From positions 1 to 64,000 of the forward strand of contig CACGLH010000003.1 in NCBI GenBank assembly GCA_902573735.1: 64,000 nucleotides of DNA. Direction: 5' to 3'. This document shows, piece by piece, positions 39,758-50,482 of this stretch; positions within the stretch are counted from its first letter, which is position 1, and each line of letters opens with the position of its first letter. The DNA is from an uncultured Alphaproteobacteria bacterium. GTDB taxonomy: Bacteria > Pseudomonadota > Alphaproteobacteria > Rhodobacterales > Rhodobacteraceae. A model generated the notes under the pieces. That model did no database searches. It was not told where the DNA came from and worked only from the letters and a program-made list of their open reading frames with translations. A program made the position numbers and the translations under genes.

Positions 39758-41278
39758 TTAATCTGAAAAATGCTGATTTGTTATATCTACTGCTTCAAAA
39801 AGAGCTTTAGCTTTATTTAATGTTTCTTCATATTCTTTTTCAGGTATGCTATCAAAAACAACACCAGCTCCCGCCTGAATATATATATTATTGTTTTTGA
39901 TTATTGCTGTTCTTAAAGCAATGCAAATGTCCATTTCATTTGATGCCCCGAAATATCCAACCCCACCAGCATAAACGCCTCGATTTTGATTTTCCAATTC
40001 ATCAATTATTTCCATTGCTCTTATTTTAGGTGCACCAGAAACAGTACCGGCTGGAAGTCCTGCAAATAATGCATCAACATTATCATTTTTAGAATTTAGT
40101 TTTCCTTCAACATTTGAAACTATATGCATGACATGACTATATTTTTCAACTATGAAACTTTCTGTAGTCTTAACTGATCCAATGTCGCTTACCTTTGATA
40201 CATCATTTCTACCCAAATCAAGAAGCATTAAATGCTCTGATTTTTCTTTTGGATCATTTAATAAATCTGTTTCGTATTTACTATCCTCAATTATATTTTT
40301 TCCTCTTGGTCTTGTTCCAGCTATTGGTCTAATTGTAACCTTATTTTTTGATACTTTTACTAATATTTCCGGACTTGCACCTACTATTTGGAAGTCTCCA
40401 AAATTAAAATAGAACATATATGGAGAAGGATTTGTTTTTCTCAAAGCCCTGTAAAAAGAAAAAGATTTGTTTTTATATTTTAATTTCCAACGTTGACTTA
40501 AAACTACTTGAAGTATGTCACCTAAACGAATGTATTCAATTGCTTTATTAACACTATTTAAAAATTCTTTTTTTGTAAAATTACTCTTTGCCTTAGTTAT
40601 TTTTCTATCTTCTTTATTGAAGTTAAAATTATATGCTTTTAATGGCATTGATATCTTTTTAATAACTTTATTTAGAGTTTTTATTGATTTTTTGTAAAGA
40701 TTTTTTGAAGAAATTTTTAAAGAATTATTATTGTTAGCCCAAATTGGATTTATAGCAATTATTTCACCTTTAACATTATCTATAATTATTATTATTGATG
40801 GTCTAAATAATATTGATTGAGGTGAACTAAGTTCATTTTTTTTTATTTCACTTATTTTTTTTACAAAATTAATCATTTCATAACTGAGATAACCAAATAA
40901 CCCAGCCGACATGGCAGGTAAATTATCAGGAATTTGTAGGTAACTTTCTTTTATTAGGGACTTCAATTCTGATACTGGTGGATTAGATTGCTTAATAAAA
41001 TTATTTGATTTTTCTAATACTTTTCTATTGATTTCAGATTCTTCAAGATTACACTTCCAAATTAAATCAGGTTTCATCCCAATAACTGAATATCTACCTT
41101 TTATTTCACCTCCAGTCACAGACTCTAAGAGAAATGAATTTTTTTCCTCTTTGGCCAATTTCATCATCAAAGAAACGGGAGTATCTAAATCAGCAGAAAA
41201 TTTAGTATAAACTATTTGATTCTTATTTTTTTTTAAGTTTTCACTAAATTCGCTTAATGATGGAAGAAAATCCATAGT
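39758..41278 (-). CDS. trpE: Anthranilate synthase component I
   Basis: FLLESVTGGEIKGRYSVIG, IAGTRPRGK, LLDLGRNDVSKV, GLPAGTVSGAPKIRAMEIID; start MDFLPS at 41278. Confidence 0.95.
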   Translation of the reverse strand, partial: TMDFLPSLSEFSENLKKNKNQIVYTKFSADLDTPVSLMMKLAKEEKNSFLLESVTGGEIKGRYSVIGMKPDLIWKCNLEESEINRKVLEKSNNFIKQSNPPVSELKSLIKESYLQIPDNLPAMSAGLFGYLSYEMINFVKKISEIKKNELSSPQSILFRPSIIIIIDNVKGEIIAINPIWANNNNSLKISSKNLYKKSIKTLNKVIKKISMPLKAYNFNFNKEDRKITKAKSNFTKKEFLNSVNKAIEYIRLGDILQVVLSQRWKLKYKNKSFSFYRALRKTNPSPYMFYFNFGDFQIVGASPEILVKVSKNKVTIRPIAGTRPRGKNIIEDSKYETDLLNDPKEKSEHLMLLDLGRNDVSKVSDIGSVKTTESFIVEKYSHVMHIVSNVEGKLNSKNDNVDALFAGLPAGTVSGAPKIRAMEIIDELENQNRGVYAGGVGYFGASNEMDICIALRTAIIKNNNIYIQAGAGVVFDSIPEKEYEETLNKAKALFEAVDITNQHFSD

Positions 41279-41279
41279 A

Positions 41280-43142
41280 TTATTGTATATTATCAATTAT
41301 TTGGTTAAGTAATTCAAAATTTACTTTTGGTTCATACTTTTGTCTCAGAGAGTTTAATAATGACGTTATTAAATCATTATTAACTTGTTCGTTGACCTGA
41401 TTTTGTATGTTATTTAATACTTTGTCATAAGCAGTTTTGGAACTTGCGGAAATTATTTTTGTAGTTTCTATTAATATCAAGTAGGGATTTTTCTTCTCAT
41501 TTATTTTTTGTATTACAAAATCACCAACAGAATTTTGGAAAACATTTTCAATAGTTAGTTTATTCAAGATCTTAAGATTATCATTCGTCTCTCTATTAAT
41601 TTTATCTTCAAACAAATAAATTATTTCATTAAGTTCAACTGCCTCATCAAGGGTGTATTCAGTGATTACTTTATTAATTTTTTTTTCCATAAATTTCAAT
41701 GTTTGAGAAATTTTATAGTCATCTACTAATTGATCATAAATTTCCTCAAACCTTGGTATTTTAGGTTCAATCTCACTGTCCAACCTTATAGAAATAAAGG
41801 TATTATCTTCAATTTGTAATAAATCTGAATTTTCATTAATTGCCTCGTCAAAATAACTTTTTAAATTTTTATTCCTATATTTTTTTGGAAGCTCATCACC
41901 TTTTGATATCTCGACATTTTCAATATCAATTTCATATTTTTTTGTTATTTCTTCAAAAGTTTCACCTGATGCGATCATATCTTCTACTTCTGGGATTATT
42001 TCAGATAATTTATTTAATGAATTTTCTAATTGAATTTCATTTATGATTTTTGATTTGGCTTTTTCTTCGCTTAATACAACCTCTGGAATTATTTTAGTAA
42101 CTTTATACAATTCAAACCCTAATTCGCCATTAATTGGTCCAACAATCGAATTTTTTTTAATTTTATTATCAAAAATTAAGCCACTTAATTCATTATCTAA
42201 ATCTATTTTAGAATAAGTGCCAAAATTTATTTCTCTGTTGTTTAAATTTAAATCCAAACCAATTTGTTCAAACGTTTTCTCATTGTTTAAAATTTTATTT
42301 AGTGCTTCAGTAGCTAAATCTGAGGTTTGAAAAATTATCCTACTCAATTCCCTAAACTCTGGTTGAGTAAAATTTTGTTTCCTATCTTCATAAATATTTT
42401 GAATCTCTTCTTCAGTTGTCTCAATTTCATTTAAAAATTGAGATTGATTTATATTCATTACAGAATACTTCCTAATAGATTTAGAGGAGTAATTTTTTTT
42501 ATTATTTTCATAAAATTTTCTAACTTCATCTTTATTAACTTGTAAGGAAGTATTAGTAATATACCTCAGCTTATATAGTGTGACTTCACGCTCTTCACCG
42601 ATATAATCTGCAATTGTTTTAACAATATTTTGGTTATGATTAAACTTTCCATCAAGTATTTGGGTAAATAATCTTCTAGATAAATCATTTCTTAATATTT
42701 TTTCAAATTCATTCTCCGACAAGTTAATTTTACTTAAGTAATCATTATAATTTTTACGATTAAAATTACCTTCAATATCATTAAAATTTGGATTTCTTTT
42801 TAGACTCTTAAGTAAAGAAGCGTCACCTACAGAAATTTTAAGATCACTTAAAAATTGATCCAGCAGAGATCTATTTATTAATCTTTCCATTATTTGCAAA
42901 TGAAGACCGACCGATTTTGCCTCTTCAATAGTAAGATTTTTTCCTATATTTTGAGAAATGTAGTTAATTTCTCTAATAAAACTTTGTGCAAATTCCTCTG
43001 AAGATATTTCTACTTCACCAATTGAAGCTAACTTTGAAGTACCCCACCTTGAAAGTACATCTTGCAAGCCAAAACCTACAAGCCCTAAAACTAGCAAAAG
43101 TACAATTATCCAAGCAAAAAATTTATTAATTTTAGATTTCAT
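41280..43142 (-). CDS. PpiD-like membrane-anchored peptidyl-prolyl isomerase (SurA N-terminal fold)
   Basis: N-terminal TM FFAWIIVLLLVLGLVGFGLQDVL; long periplasmic helical protein with PpiC-like centre; immediately upstream of trpE. Confidence 0.8.
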   Translation of the reverse strand: MKSKINKFFAWIIVLLLVLGLVGFGLQDVLSRWGTSKLASIGEVEISSEEFAQSFIREINYISQNIGKNLTIEEAKSVGLHLQIMERLINRSLLDQFLSDLKISVGDASLLKSLKRNPNFNDIEGNFNRKNYNDYLSKINLSENEFEKILRNDLSRRLFTQILDGKFNHNQNIVKTIADYIGEEREVTLYKLRYITNTSLQVNKDEVRKFYENNKKNYSSKSIRKYSVMNINQSQFLNEIETTEEEIQNIYEDRKQNFTQPEFRELSRIIFQTSDLATEALNKILNNEKTFEQIGLDLNLNNREINFGTYSKIDLDNELSGLIFDNKIKKNSIVGPINGELGFELYKVTKIIPEVVLSEEKAKSKIINEIQLENSLNKLSEIIPEVEDMIASGETFEEITKKYEIDIENVEISKGDELPKKYRNKNLKSYFDEAINENSDLLQIEDNTFISIRLDSEIEPKIPRFEEIYDQLVDDYKISQTLKFMEKKINKVITEYTLDEAVELNEIIYLFEDKINRETNDNLKILNKLTIENVFQNSVGDFVIQKINEKKNPYLILIETTKIISASSKTAYDKVLNNIQNQVNEQVNNDLITSLLNSLRQKYEPKVNFELLNQIIDNIQ

Positions 43143-43246
43143 TGGAATGAAAATTTAGATTAAAATGTTAAGATTTGTTAATACAGGATAATTTTTTCTA
43201 TTCAAGTCAATAAAAAATTAATTTTGATATAAATTATATTTTAGTT

Positions 43247-45202
43247 CTAAATATATTTGGTTTCTATAAATTTTGCATTTTCAATTATATAATCAAATCT
43301 AGGTTCTGGATTTTTACCCATCAGTTTTTGAACTAATTCATTATTTGAGTAAAAATCAGCACTCTTAGAATTTATCAAAATTAATTTTCTTTTTTTAGGA
43401 TCCATGGTTGTTTGTTTTAATTGTATGGGATTCATCTCTCCTAAACCTTTAAACCTACTTATCTCTACTTTTCCTTTTCCAATCAAATTTGAGGATAAAA
43501 TATCATCTTTTTCTTCAATTGAACTTGCATATATAATTTTTGATCCAGTAGACAACCGAAACAAAGGTGGTACTGCCAAATATAAATTTTCATTTAAAAT
43601 TAATTCAGGCATTTTCGTAAAAAAGAATGTAAGCAAAAGAGCAGCAATATGTGCACCATCGACGTCTGCATCAGTCATAATAATAATTTTTTCATATCTA
43701 AGATTTTCATAATTAAATTTATCACCAACATCTACTCCTAAACATTTGCAAAGATCGTTTATTTCTTGGTTAAGTAGCATCTTTTCTGTTGTTGAGCTCA
43801 AAACATTTAAAATTTTACCTTTTAGTGGTAAAATAGCTTGAAAATTTCTGTCCCTAGCTTGTTTTGCACTACCACCAGCACTATCTCCCTCAACAATAAA
43901 TAACTCAGATCCTTGTTTAGCATTTTGTAAACAATCTGATAATTTACCTGGAAGGCGTAATTTTTTTATCGCTGATTTTCGTAAGGTCTCTTTTTCATTT
44001 TTTTTACGGATTCTTTCTTCAGATTTTGCTATGAAACTCTCAATAAGTTGATTTGCATTTTTGGGATCGTTAGTTAGCCAATTTTCAAAAAGACCTTTTA
44101 ATGAATTTTCAACTGCCTTTATAACTTCCTGAGTAGTTAATTTTTCTTTTGTTTGACCTGAAAAAGTGGGATTAGATATAAATAGAGAGATCATACCACA
44201 TAGGCATGAATTAATATCTTCTTTGATTATTTGAGCAACTTTTTTATTACCTATTAATTCTCCATATGATTTTACTCCTTTTAAAATAGCATTCCAAAAC
44301 CCAGTTTCATGCGTTCCACCATCAGATGTAGGAATTAAATTACAATAGGATCGAAAAAACTGAGTATAATTTAAACTCCAATTGCAAACCCAATTTATTG
44401 AACCATTCAAATTTCTATTATTTTTTTCCTTTAGTTTTACATTTCCTGTAAAATGAATTTTGTTAAATAAATAGTCAGAGGAAATGTTTGCGTTTAAATA
44501 ATCAATAATACCATTTGGATAACAAAAAATTTCATGTGTTGAAATATGTTCATTTTTCACTAGTTCTTTTTTGCAATTCCATTCTATTTTAACTCCTGAC
44601 AATAGATATGCTTTTGATTGACATTCTTTAAACAATTTATCTGATGAAAATGAAAAGTTTGCACCAAATATTTCAGGGTCGGGGGTAAATTTAACAATAG
44701 TTCCACTTTTTTTAGTTGTTTTTCCTATATATTCTAAATTTGATTCAACTATTCCTCGAGAATACTTTTGAGAATATATTTTTTTATTTCTCACAACAGT
44801 TACTTCTAAGTTTTCAGATAAGGCATTGACAACTGAAATACCCACTCCATGTAATCCCCCAGATGTTTTATATGCTCCATTTGAAAACTTTCCACCGGCG
44901 TGAAGCGTGCTTACTATTATCTCAAGAGCAGATTTTCCTGGAAATTTGGGATGATCATCGATAGGTATACCCCTGCCATTATCTTCAATTTGTAAAGTGC
45001 TATGCTCTATTAGTGATATTTTTATCAAATCTGCATGACCTGCAATTGCCTCGTCCATAGAATTATCGATTATTTCTAATGCTAAATGGTGAATTGCCTT
45101 ATCATCGGTACCTCCAATATACATTCCAGGACGTTTCCTTACTGGCTCCAGTCCTTCTAATACTTCAATATCTTTGGCTTCATAGGAAGTTTTAAGATTC
45201 AT
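43247..45202 (-). CDS. parE: DNA topoisomerase IV subunit B
   Basis: DIEVLEGLEPVRKRPGMYIGGTD, SGGLHGVGISVVNALSE, MTDADVDGAHIAALLLTFFF, RFKGLGEMNPIQLKQTTMDP. Confidence 0.92.
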   Translation of the reverse strand: MNLKTSYEAKDIEVLEGLEPVRKRPGMYIGGTDDKAIHHLALEIIDNSMDEAIAGHADLIKISLIEHSTLQIEDNGRGIPIDDHPKFPGKSALEIIVSTLHAGGKFSNGAYKTSGGLHGVGISVVNALSENLEVTVVRNKKIYSQKYSRGIVESNLEYIGKTTKKSGTIVKFTPDPEIFGANFSFSSDKLFKECQSKAYLLSGVKIEWNCKKELVKNEHISTHEIFCYPNGIIDYLNANISSDYLFNKIHFTGNVKLKEKNNRNLNGSINWVCNWSLNYTQFFRSYCNLIPTSDGGTHETGFWNAILKGVKSYGELIGNKKVAQIIKEDINSCLCGMISLFISNPTFSGQTKEKLTTQEVIKAVENSLKGLFENWLTNDPKNANQLIESFIAKSEERIRKKNEKETLRKSAIKKLRLPGKLSDCLQNAKQGSELFIVEGDSAGGSAKQARDRNFQAILPLKGKILNVLSSTTEKMLLNQEINDLCKCLGVDVGDKFNYENLRYEKIIIMTDADVDGAHIAALLLTFFFTKMPELILNENLYLAVPPLFRLSTGSKIIYASSIEEKDDILSSNLIGKGKVEISRFKGLGEMNPIQLKQTTMDPKKRKLILINSKSADFYSNNELVQKLMGKNPEPRFDYIIENAKFIETKYI

Positions 45203-45426
45203 ATATTTTCCAATTTATACTAAATGTAGTAATTTTTTACTTTTAATTTCAATATATATGAAAATACAAAAAATAAATAATAACTCAATACTTTAAAACT
45301 ATTATTTAATTAAAAAAAAATAATTTTTTTATAATAACTTTTGAAATAATGTAATACGTTATAAAAATAATAAAGAATATATCTCCCTAATTATATAACA
45401 TCTAAAAAGATAAATTTGGAATAATA

Positions 45427-46245
45427 ATGAAAGATATCTGCCAAAATTTTTTACCTTATAGTCCATGGGACAATAGAGCTACTTCTAGATTGCCTGGTAT
45501 TCAGCCTTTAGAAAACAAAGAAATGTTATTTATTAAAGATGAAGCTTTTAATGCACAAATGTCTTATAGAGATTTTTTAATAAAAGAAAAAAGATCTGAA
45601 GTCTTTTATTTAAATAAGGAATCAATATCAGCTGCTCAAGAATTATTAGAATTTATTTTAAGCATACTAAAAAATAACTCTGAATATAAAATTTATAATG
45701 ATCGTGTAAAAAGACCTGACAATAAAATAATTTTTTTAAATGAAGATAACCCAATTGTTGTTGCTGGTCGATTAGTGCAGGAAGATTTACTTATATTAAA
45801 TTGGAATAATTCATACAATGAGCACGTTCTTGATGGAGGTATTTTATGTTTTCCAGCTCTATGGAAGCTTAAAGAAAAAATTAATAAACCATTAAGTAGA
45901 ATTCATAGACCAGTCAAAATTTATGATATAAAAGTAACTAAGTCTGTGCAAAGAATGTTTAATAATTTACAAATAAATAAACCACTTTGGAGAGCAAATT
46001 GGTACTTATATCAGGATCCAGAACTTTTTTCTCCTTTATCAGAAGAGTTTTCACATACTACTAATAAGGATTTTTTGGATGAGGATTTCTGGGTGAGAGT
46101 AGAAAGACAAACATTAATGAGGCTACCTGACACTGAATCTATTATTTTTGGTATACATACTTATGTAGTCAAAAAAAACAATTTATTAAAAGATCAAGTA
46201 ACCTCACTAAAGCAATTTTCATCAAAGAATGATTATAAAGATTAG
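45427..46245 (+). CDS. DUF3445 family protein (heme-dependent oxidative N-demethylase-like)
   Basis: RLPGIQPLENKEMLFIKDEAFNAQMSYRDFLIKEKR; WVRVERQTLMRLPDTESIIFGIHTYVV. Confidence 0.8.
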   Translation: MKDICQNFLPYSPWDNRATSRLPGIQPLENKEMLFIKDEAFNAQMSYRDFLIKEKRSEVFYLNKESISAAQELLEFILSILKNNSEYKIYNDRVKRPDNKIIFLNEDNPIVVAGRLVQEDLLILNWNNSYNEHVLDGGILCFPALWKLKEKINKPLSRIHRPVKIYDIKVTKSVQRMFNNLQINKPLWRANWYLYQDPELFSPLSEEFSHTTNKDFLDEDFWVRVERQTLMRLPDTESIIFGIHTYVVKKNNLLKDQVTSLKQFSSKNDYKD

Positions 46246-47651
46246 CAAGAATAGTATAATTTATATTCAATAGGATGAGGAGTATGTTCAAATTCTTGAA
46301 TTTCTTCCTGCTTTAATTCAATATAAGCTTCGATTTGATCTTTAGTAAATACATCTCCTGCTAACATAAAATCATGATCAGCTTCTAAAGCTTCAATAGC
46401 TTCTCTGAGGCTACCACAAACAGTTGGTATTGATAAAAGCTCTTCAGGAGGTAAATCATAAAGATCCTTATCTGAAGGTTCACCTGGGTCCGTTTTTTTA
46501 TGAATTCCATCAAGTCCTGCCATTAAAAGAGCTGAAAAAGCTAGGTAGGGGTTTGCTGAAGGATCAGGAAATCTTGCTTCTACTCTCTTAGCCTTTGGAC
46601 TTTCTGTCCAAGGAATTCTTACACATCCTGATCTATTCCTGGCAGAGTATGCTCTTAAAACTGGTGCTTCAAATCCAGGGATTAATCTTTTGTATGAATT
46701 TGTTGCTGGATTAGTTATGGCATTAAGTGCTTTAGCATGTTTAAGAATCCCTCCAATAAAATAAAGAGCTTCATCCGAAAGATCAGCGTATTTATTACCA
46801 GCAAAAAGTGGATTACCGCTTTTCCAAATCGACATATTCACATGCATTCCAGTACCATTATCCCCAGCAATTGGTTTAGGCATAAAAGTAGCGGATTTCC
46901 CATAAGCGTGTGCAACATTATGTATAACGTATTTGTATTTTTGAAGCTCATCAGCCTGTTTGGTAAGTGAATTAAAAATAAGACCCAGTTCGTGTTGATT
47001 TGATGCAACTTCGTGATGATGTTTGTCAACAGCCATTCCCATTCTTTTCATGGTTGATAACATTTCTGAACGTATATCTTGACCAGCATCCACAGGATTT
47101 ACTGGAAAATATCCACCCTTAACTCCAGGCCTATGACCCATATTTCCCATTTCCAAATCTGCATCTGTATTCCAAGACGCATCAATCGCATCAACTTCAT
47201 AAGAAACTTTATTCATCGTGTTTGAAAATCTAACATCATCAAATAAAAAGAACTCAGCTTCAGGTCCGAAATATGATATGTCTCCAACACCTGAAGATTT
47301 CAAATAACTTTCAGCCTTTACTGCAGTTGATCGTGGATCTCTATTATATAATTCTCCTGTGTCTGGTTCTGCAACGTTGCAATGTATACACAATGTTTTT
47401 TCTGCATAAAATGGGTCAACATATGACGATGAACAATCAGGTACTAATTTCATATCAGATTGATCAATAGACTTCCAACCCGCTATTGAAGAACCATCAA
47501 ACATCCATCCATCATCTAATAAGTCTTCATCAACTCCATCCTTAAGGATTGAGACATGTTGTAATTTTCCCCTTGGGTCTGTAAATCTAAGGTCGACGTA
47601 TTCAATTTCCTCATCTTTTATTTTTTTTAAAATATCTGCACTTGAACTCAT
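46242..47651 (-). CDS. glnA: Glutamine synthetase type I
   Basis: DGSSIAGWKSIDQSDMKL, GPEAEFFLFDDV, KPIAGDNGTGMHVNMS, NPATNSYKRLIPGFEAP. Confidence 0.98.
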   Translation of the reverse strand: MSSSADILKKIKDEEIEYVDLRFTDPRGKLQHVSILKDGVDEDLLDDGWMFDGSSIAGWKSIDQSDMKLVPDCSSSYVDPFYAEKTLCIHCNVAEPDTGELYNRDPRSTAVKAESYLKSSGVGDISYFGPEAEFFLFDDVRFSNTMNKVSYEVDAIDASWNTDADLEMGNMGHRPGVKGGYFPVNPVDAGQDIRSEMLSTMKRMGMAVDKHHHEVASNQHELGLIFNSLTKQADELQKYKYVIHNVAHAYGKSATFMPKPIAGDNGTGMHVNMSIWKSGNPLFAGNKYADLSDEALYFIGGILKHAKALNAITNPATNSYKRLIPGFEAPVLRAYSARNRSGCVRIPWTESPKAKRVEARFPDPSANPYLAFSALLMAGLDGIHKKTDPGEPSDKDLYDLPPEELLSIPTVCGSLREAIEALEADHDFMLAGDVFTKDQIEAYIELKQEEIQEFEHTPHPIEYKLYYSC

Positions 47652-47704
47652 TTAAATTGATCTCCTTTATGTTTATACTAATTTAAATCCATAATATTTG
47701 TAAG

Positions 47705-48094
<390 letters not shown>

Positions 48095-48294
48095 TCAAAA
48101 AAAAAATGAAGTTAAATAGTTATATTTTAAATTACATCTATTATTTGCACAAATTTTAATCATTTTGGTTGTTCTTTGTGCTTTATTTAAATTGTAAAAA
48201 TAGATTAGGAGTTTAATTTTTTAAATATAATTCTTTACATTAATTTATTAACTAAGTATTACCCAATTATTCTGTAGAATAAAATAATCAATTT

Positions 48295-48379
48295 GCGGGT
48301 GTGGCGGAATTGGTAGACGCACCAGATTTAGGTTCTGGCGCCTTCTGGCGTGGGGGTTCAAGTCCCTCCACCCGCACCA
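48295..48379 (+). tRNA. tRNA-Leu(UAG), CCA encoded
   Basis: GCGGGTG...CACCCGCACCA acceptor; anticodon stem CCAGA/TCTGG with loop TTTAGGT (anticodon TAG); long variable arm; T-loop GGGGGTTCAAGTCCCTC. Confidence 0.95.
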
Positions 48380-48406
48380 ATTTAAATTATTTGTGATGAG
48401 GAAAAA

Positions 48407-49735
48407 ATGAACTTTAAAGAGATCGAGAATAAAAAATTAGTACGGTCTTATGAGTTTACTATAAAGAATACACTTTTGGATGAAAAAGTAGATGAAAAAC
48501 TTGAAAAAGCACGTCTTAATTTTCAAATGAAAGGTTTCAGAAAAGGGCGTACTCCTTTACATATGATGAAAAAGATGTTTGGGGATTCTACCAAAAATGA
48601 AATAATTCAAGAATTGATAGATACAAATTTAAAAAAACATCTAAATAAAAAAGGTCATAAGCCGGCATCTCAACCAAAAATTGACCTTAAGGAAGGCCAG
48701 TTAGATAAAAATTCTGATCTTACGTTTACTTTTAAATATGAAATTTTACCTGATATTCCAGAATTGAAATTAAATGAAATACATTTAAATCATTTTAAAA
48801 TTAGAGTAGATAATGAAGCCATACAAAAAGCATTACATGAACTTTCTAAATCTGCAAGTTCCTATGAACCAAGGAAAAAAAATGAAAAAACAAAACAAGG
48901 GGACCAAGTGATTATAGATTTTAAAGGTTCTATTAACGAAACCGAATTTGATGGTGGATCAGCAAATGACTATCCCCTTGTCATAGGTTCAAATAGTTTT
49001 ATTCCTGGTTTTGAAGAACAGCTTATCGATTGCAAAGTCAACGATGATAAAATAATAAAAGTTAATTTTCCGGATAATTATAACAGCAAAGATTTGGCGG
49101 GTAAGGAAGCAATTTTTAAGTGCAAAATAAAAAAACTAAATAAACCAATTCCTGCAAAAATTAATGATGATTTAGCTATAAAATTTTCAGCTAAAAATTT
49201 AATTGAACTTAAGAAAAATATTAAAGAACGCCTTTCCAACGAATATGAATCTTTTTCTAAGTCTTTAATGAAGAAAGAGCTAATGGATGAAATTGAGAAA
49301 AGGATTAAATTTGATTTACCACAATCTTTAATTGATTCTGAATTAAATCAAATAACTCAACAATCCTCTTTAAATAGTGTTTCAACTGATAAAAATAAAA
49401 TTAATAATAAGAAAAAACCTACTAAAGAAGAAAAAAATCTTGCTATTAGACGTGTTTCCTTAGGACTATTTTTTGCTGAAGAAGGTAATAGGAATAAGAT
49501 TTCAGTTTCAGAAAAAGAATATCAAGATGCTGTTTACAGAGAATCAATGAATTATCCAGGAAAAGAACAAGAATTTATCAATTTTCTTGATAAAAATCCT
49601 GTAGCAAAAGAACAAATAAGCGCACCTATATTTGAAAATAAAGTTTTTGATCACATAGTAAAATCAGTCAAAAAAATAGAAAAGGCTATTTCTTTTGAGG
49701 AGTTTAAGAAAAAATTTGATGCCAATATGCAATGA
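48407..49735 (+). CDS. tig: Trigger factor
   Basis: FQMKGFRKGRTPLHMMKKMFG; FKBP domain QGDQVIIDFKGSINETEFDGG; upstream of clpP-clpX. Confidence 0.93.
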   Translation: MNFKEIENKKLVRSYEFTIKNTLLDEKVDEKLEKARLNFQMKGFRKGRTPLHMMKKMFGDSTKNEIIQELIDTNLKKHLNKKGHKPASQPKIDLKEGQLDKNSDLTFTFKYEILPDIPELKLNEIHLNHFKIRVDNEAIQKALHELSKSASSYEPRKKNEKTKQGDQVIIDFKGSINETEFDGGSANDYPLVIGSNSFIPGFEEQLIDCKVNDDKIIKVNFPDNYNSKDLAGKEAIFKCKIKKLNKPIPAKINDDLAIKFSAKNLIELKKNIKERLSNEYESFSKSLMKKELMDEIEKRIKFDLPQSLIDSELNQITQQSSLNSVSTDKNKINNKKKPTKEEKNLAIRRVSLGLFFAEEGNRNKISVSEKEYQDAVYRESMNYPGKEQEFINFLDKNPVAKEQISAPIFENKVFDHIVKSVKKIEKAISFEEFKKKFDANMQ

Positions 49736-49770
49736 TTATTACCTAAATTAAATTAAGAAAGGTCGGGTAG

Positions 49771-50385
49771 ATGAACACATTAGTTCCTATGGTTGTTGAG
49801 CAATCAGCTAGAGGTGAAAGAGCGTATGATATTTACTCTCGATTACTTAAGGAAAGAATTATTTTTATTTCAGGTCCTATAAATGATGCAGTTTCCACAT
49901 TGGTAGTTGCTCAATTGTTGTTTTTAGAGGCTGAAAATCCAAAAAAAGAGATTTCTATGTATATTAATAGTCCAGGGGGTATTGTTACCTCTGGTTTATC
50001 CATATATGATACAATGCAGTACATAAGGCCTGAAATTAGTACTTTATGTATTGGTCAAGCGGCTTCAATGGGCTCTTTGTTGTTAGCAGCTGGTCATCCC
50101 GGGAAAAGGTTTTCTTTGCCAAATAGTAGGATAATGCTTCACCAACCTTCCGGAGGTTTTCAGGGTCAGGCTTCTGATATTGCTTTGCATGCTGAAGAAA
50201 TATTAAACTTGAAGAAAAGGCTCAATTCGATTTATGTCAAACATTGCAAGCAAAAATTATCAAAAGTTGAGACTACCCTTGATCGAGATAATTTTATGAC
50301 AGCTGAGGATGCTAAAAGTTGGGGAATTATTGATAATATAGTAAACACAAGAAAAAATATGGAATCATCAGAAAAAAATAAATGA
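49771..50385 (+). CDS. clpP: ATP-dependent Clp protease proteolytic subunit
   Basis: [56 protein letters not shown]. Confidence 0.98.
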   Translation: MNTLVPMVVEQSARGERAYDIYSRLLKERIIFISGPINDAVSTLVVAQLLFLEAENPKKEISMYINSPGGIVTSGLSIYDTMQYIRPEISTLCIGQAASMGSLLLAAGHPGKRFSLPNSRIMLHQPSGGFQGQASDIALHAEEILNLKKRLNSIYVKHCKQKLSKVETTLDRDNFMTAEDAKSWGIIDNIVNTRKNMESSEKNK

Positions 50386-50482
50386 TATAAACATTTATAT
50401 TATTAAATTTTTCATTTTACTCTTGTAATTTGTTTGCACTAATGATTCAATAAGTTATTCTTCTATCAAATGGTGCAGTTTT

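Noticed and set aside
45203-45426. Very AT-rich 220-bp divergent intergenic considered as an origin, attachment site or ncRNA
   Set aside because: No DnaA-box cluster, iterons, repeats or stable structure recognised; simply a divergent promoter region between parE and the DUF3445 gene.
46737-47029. Nested ORFs in both directions inside glnA
   Set aside because: glnA is unambiguous across the region; these are frame shadows.
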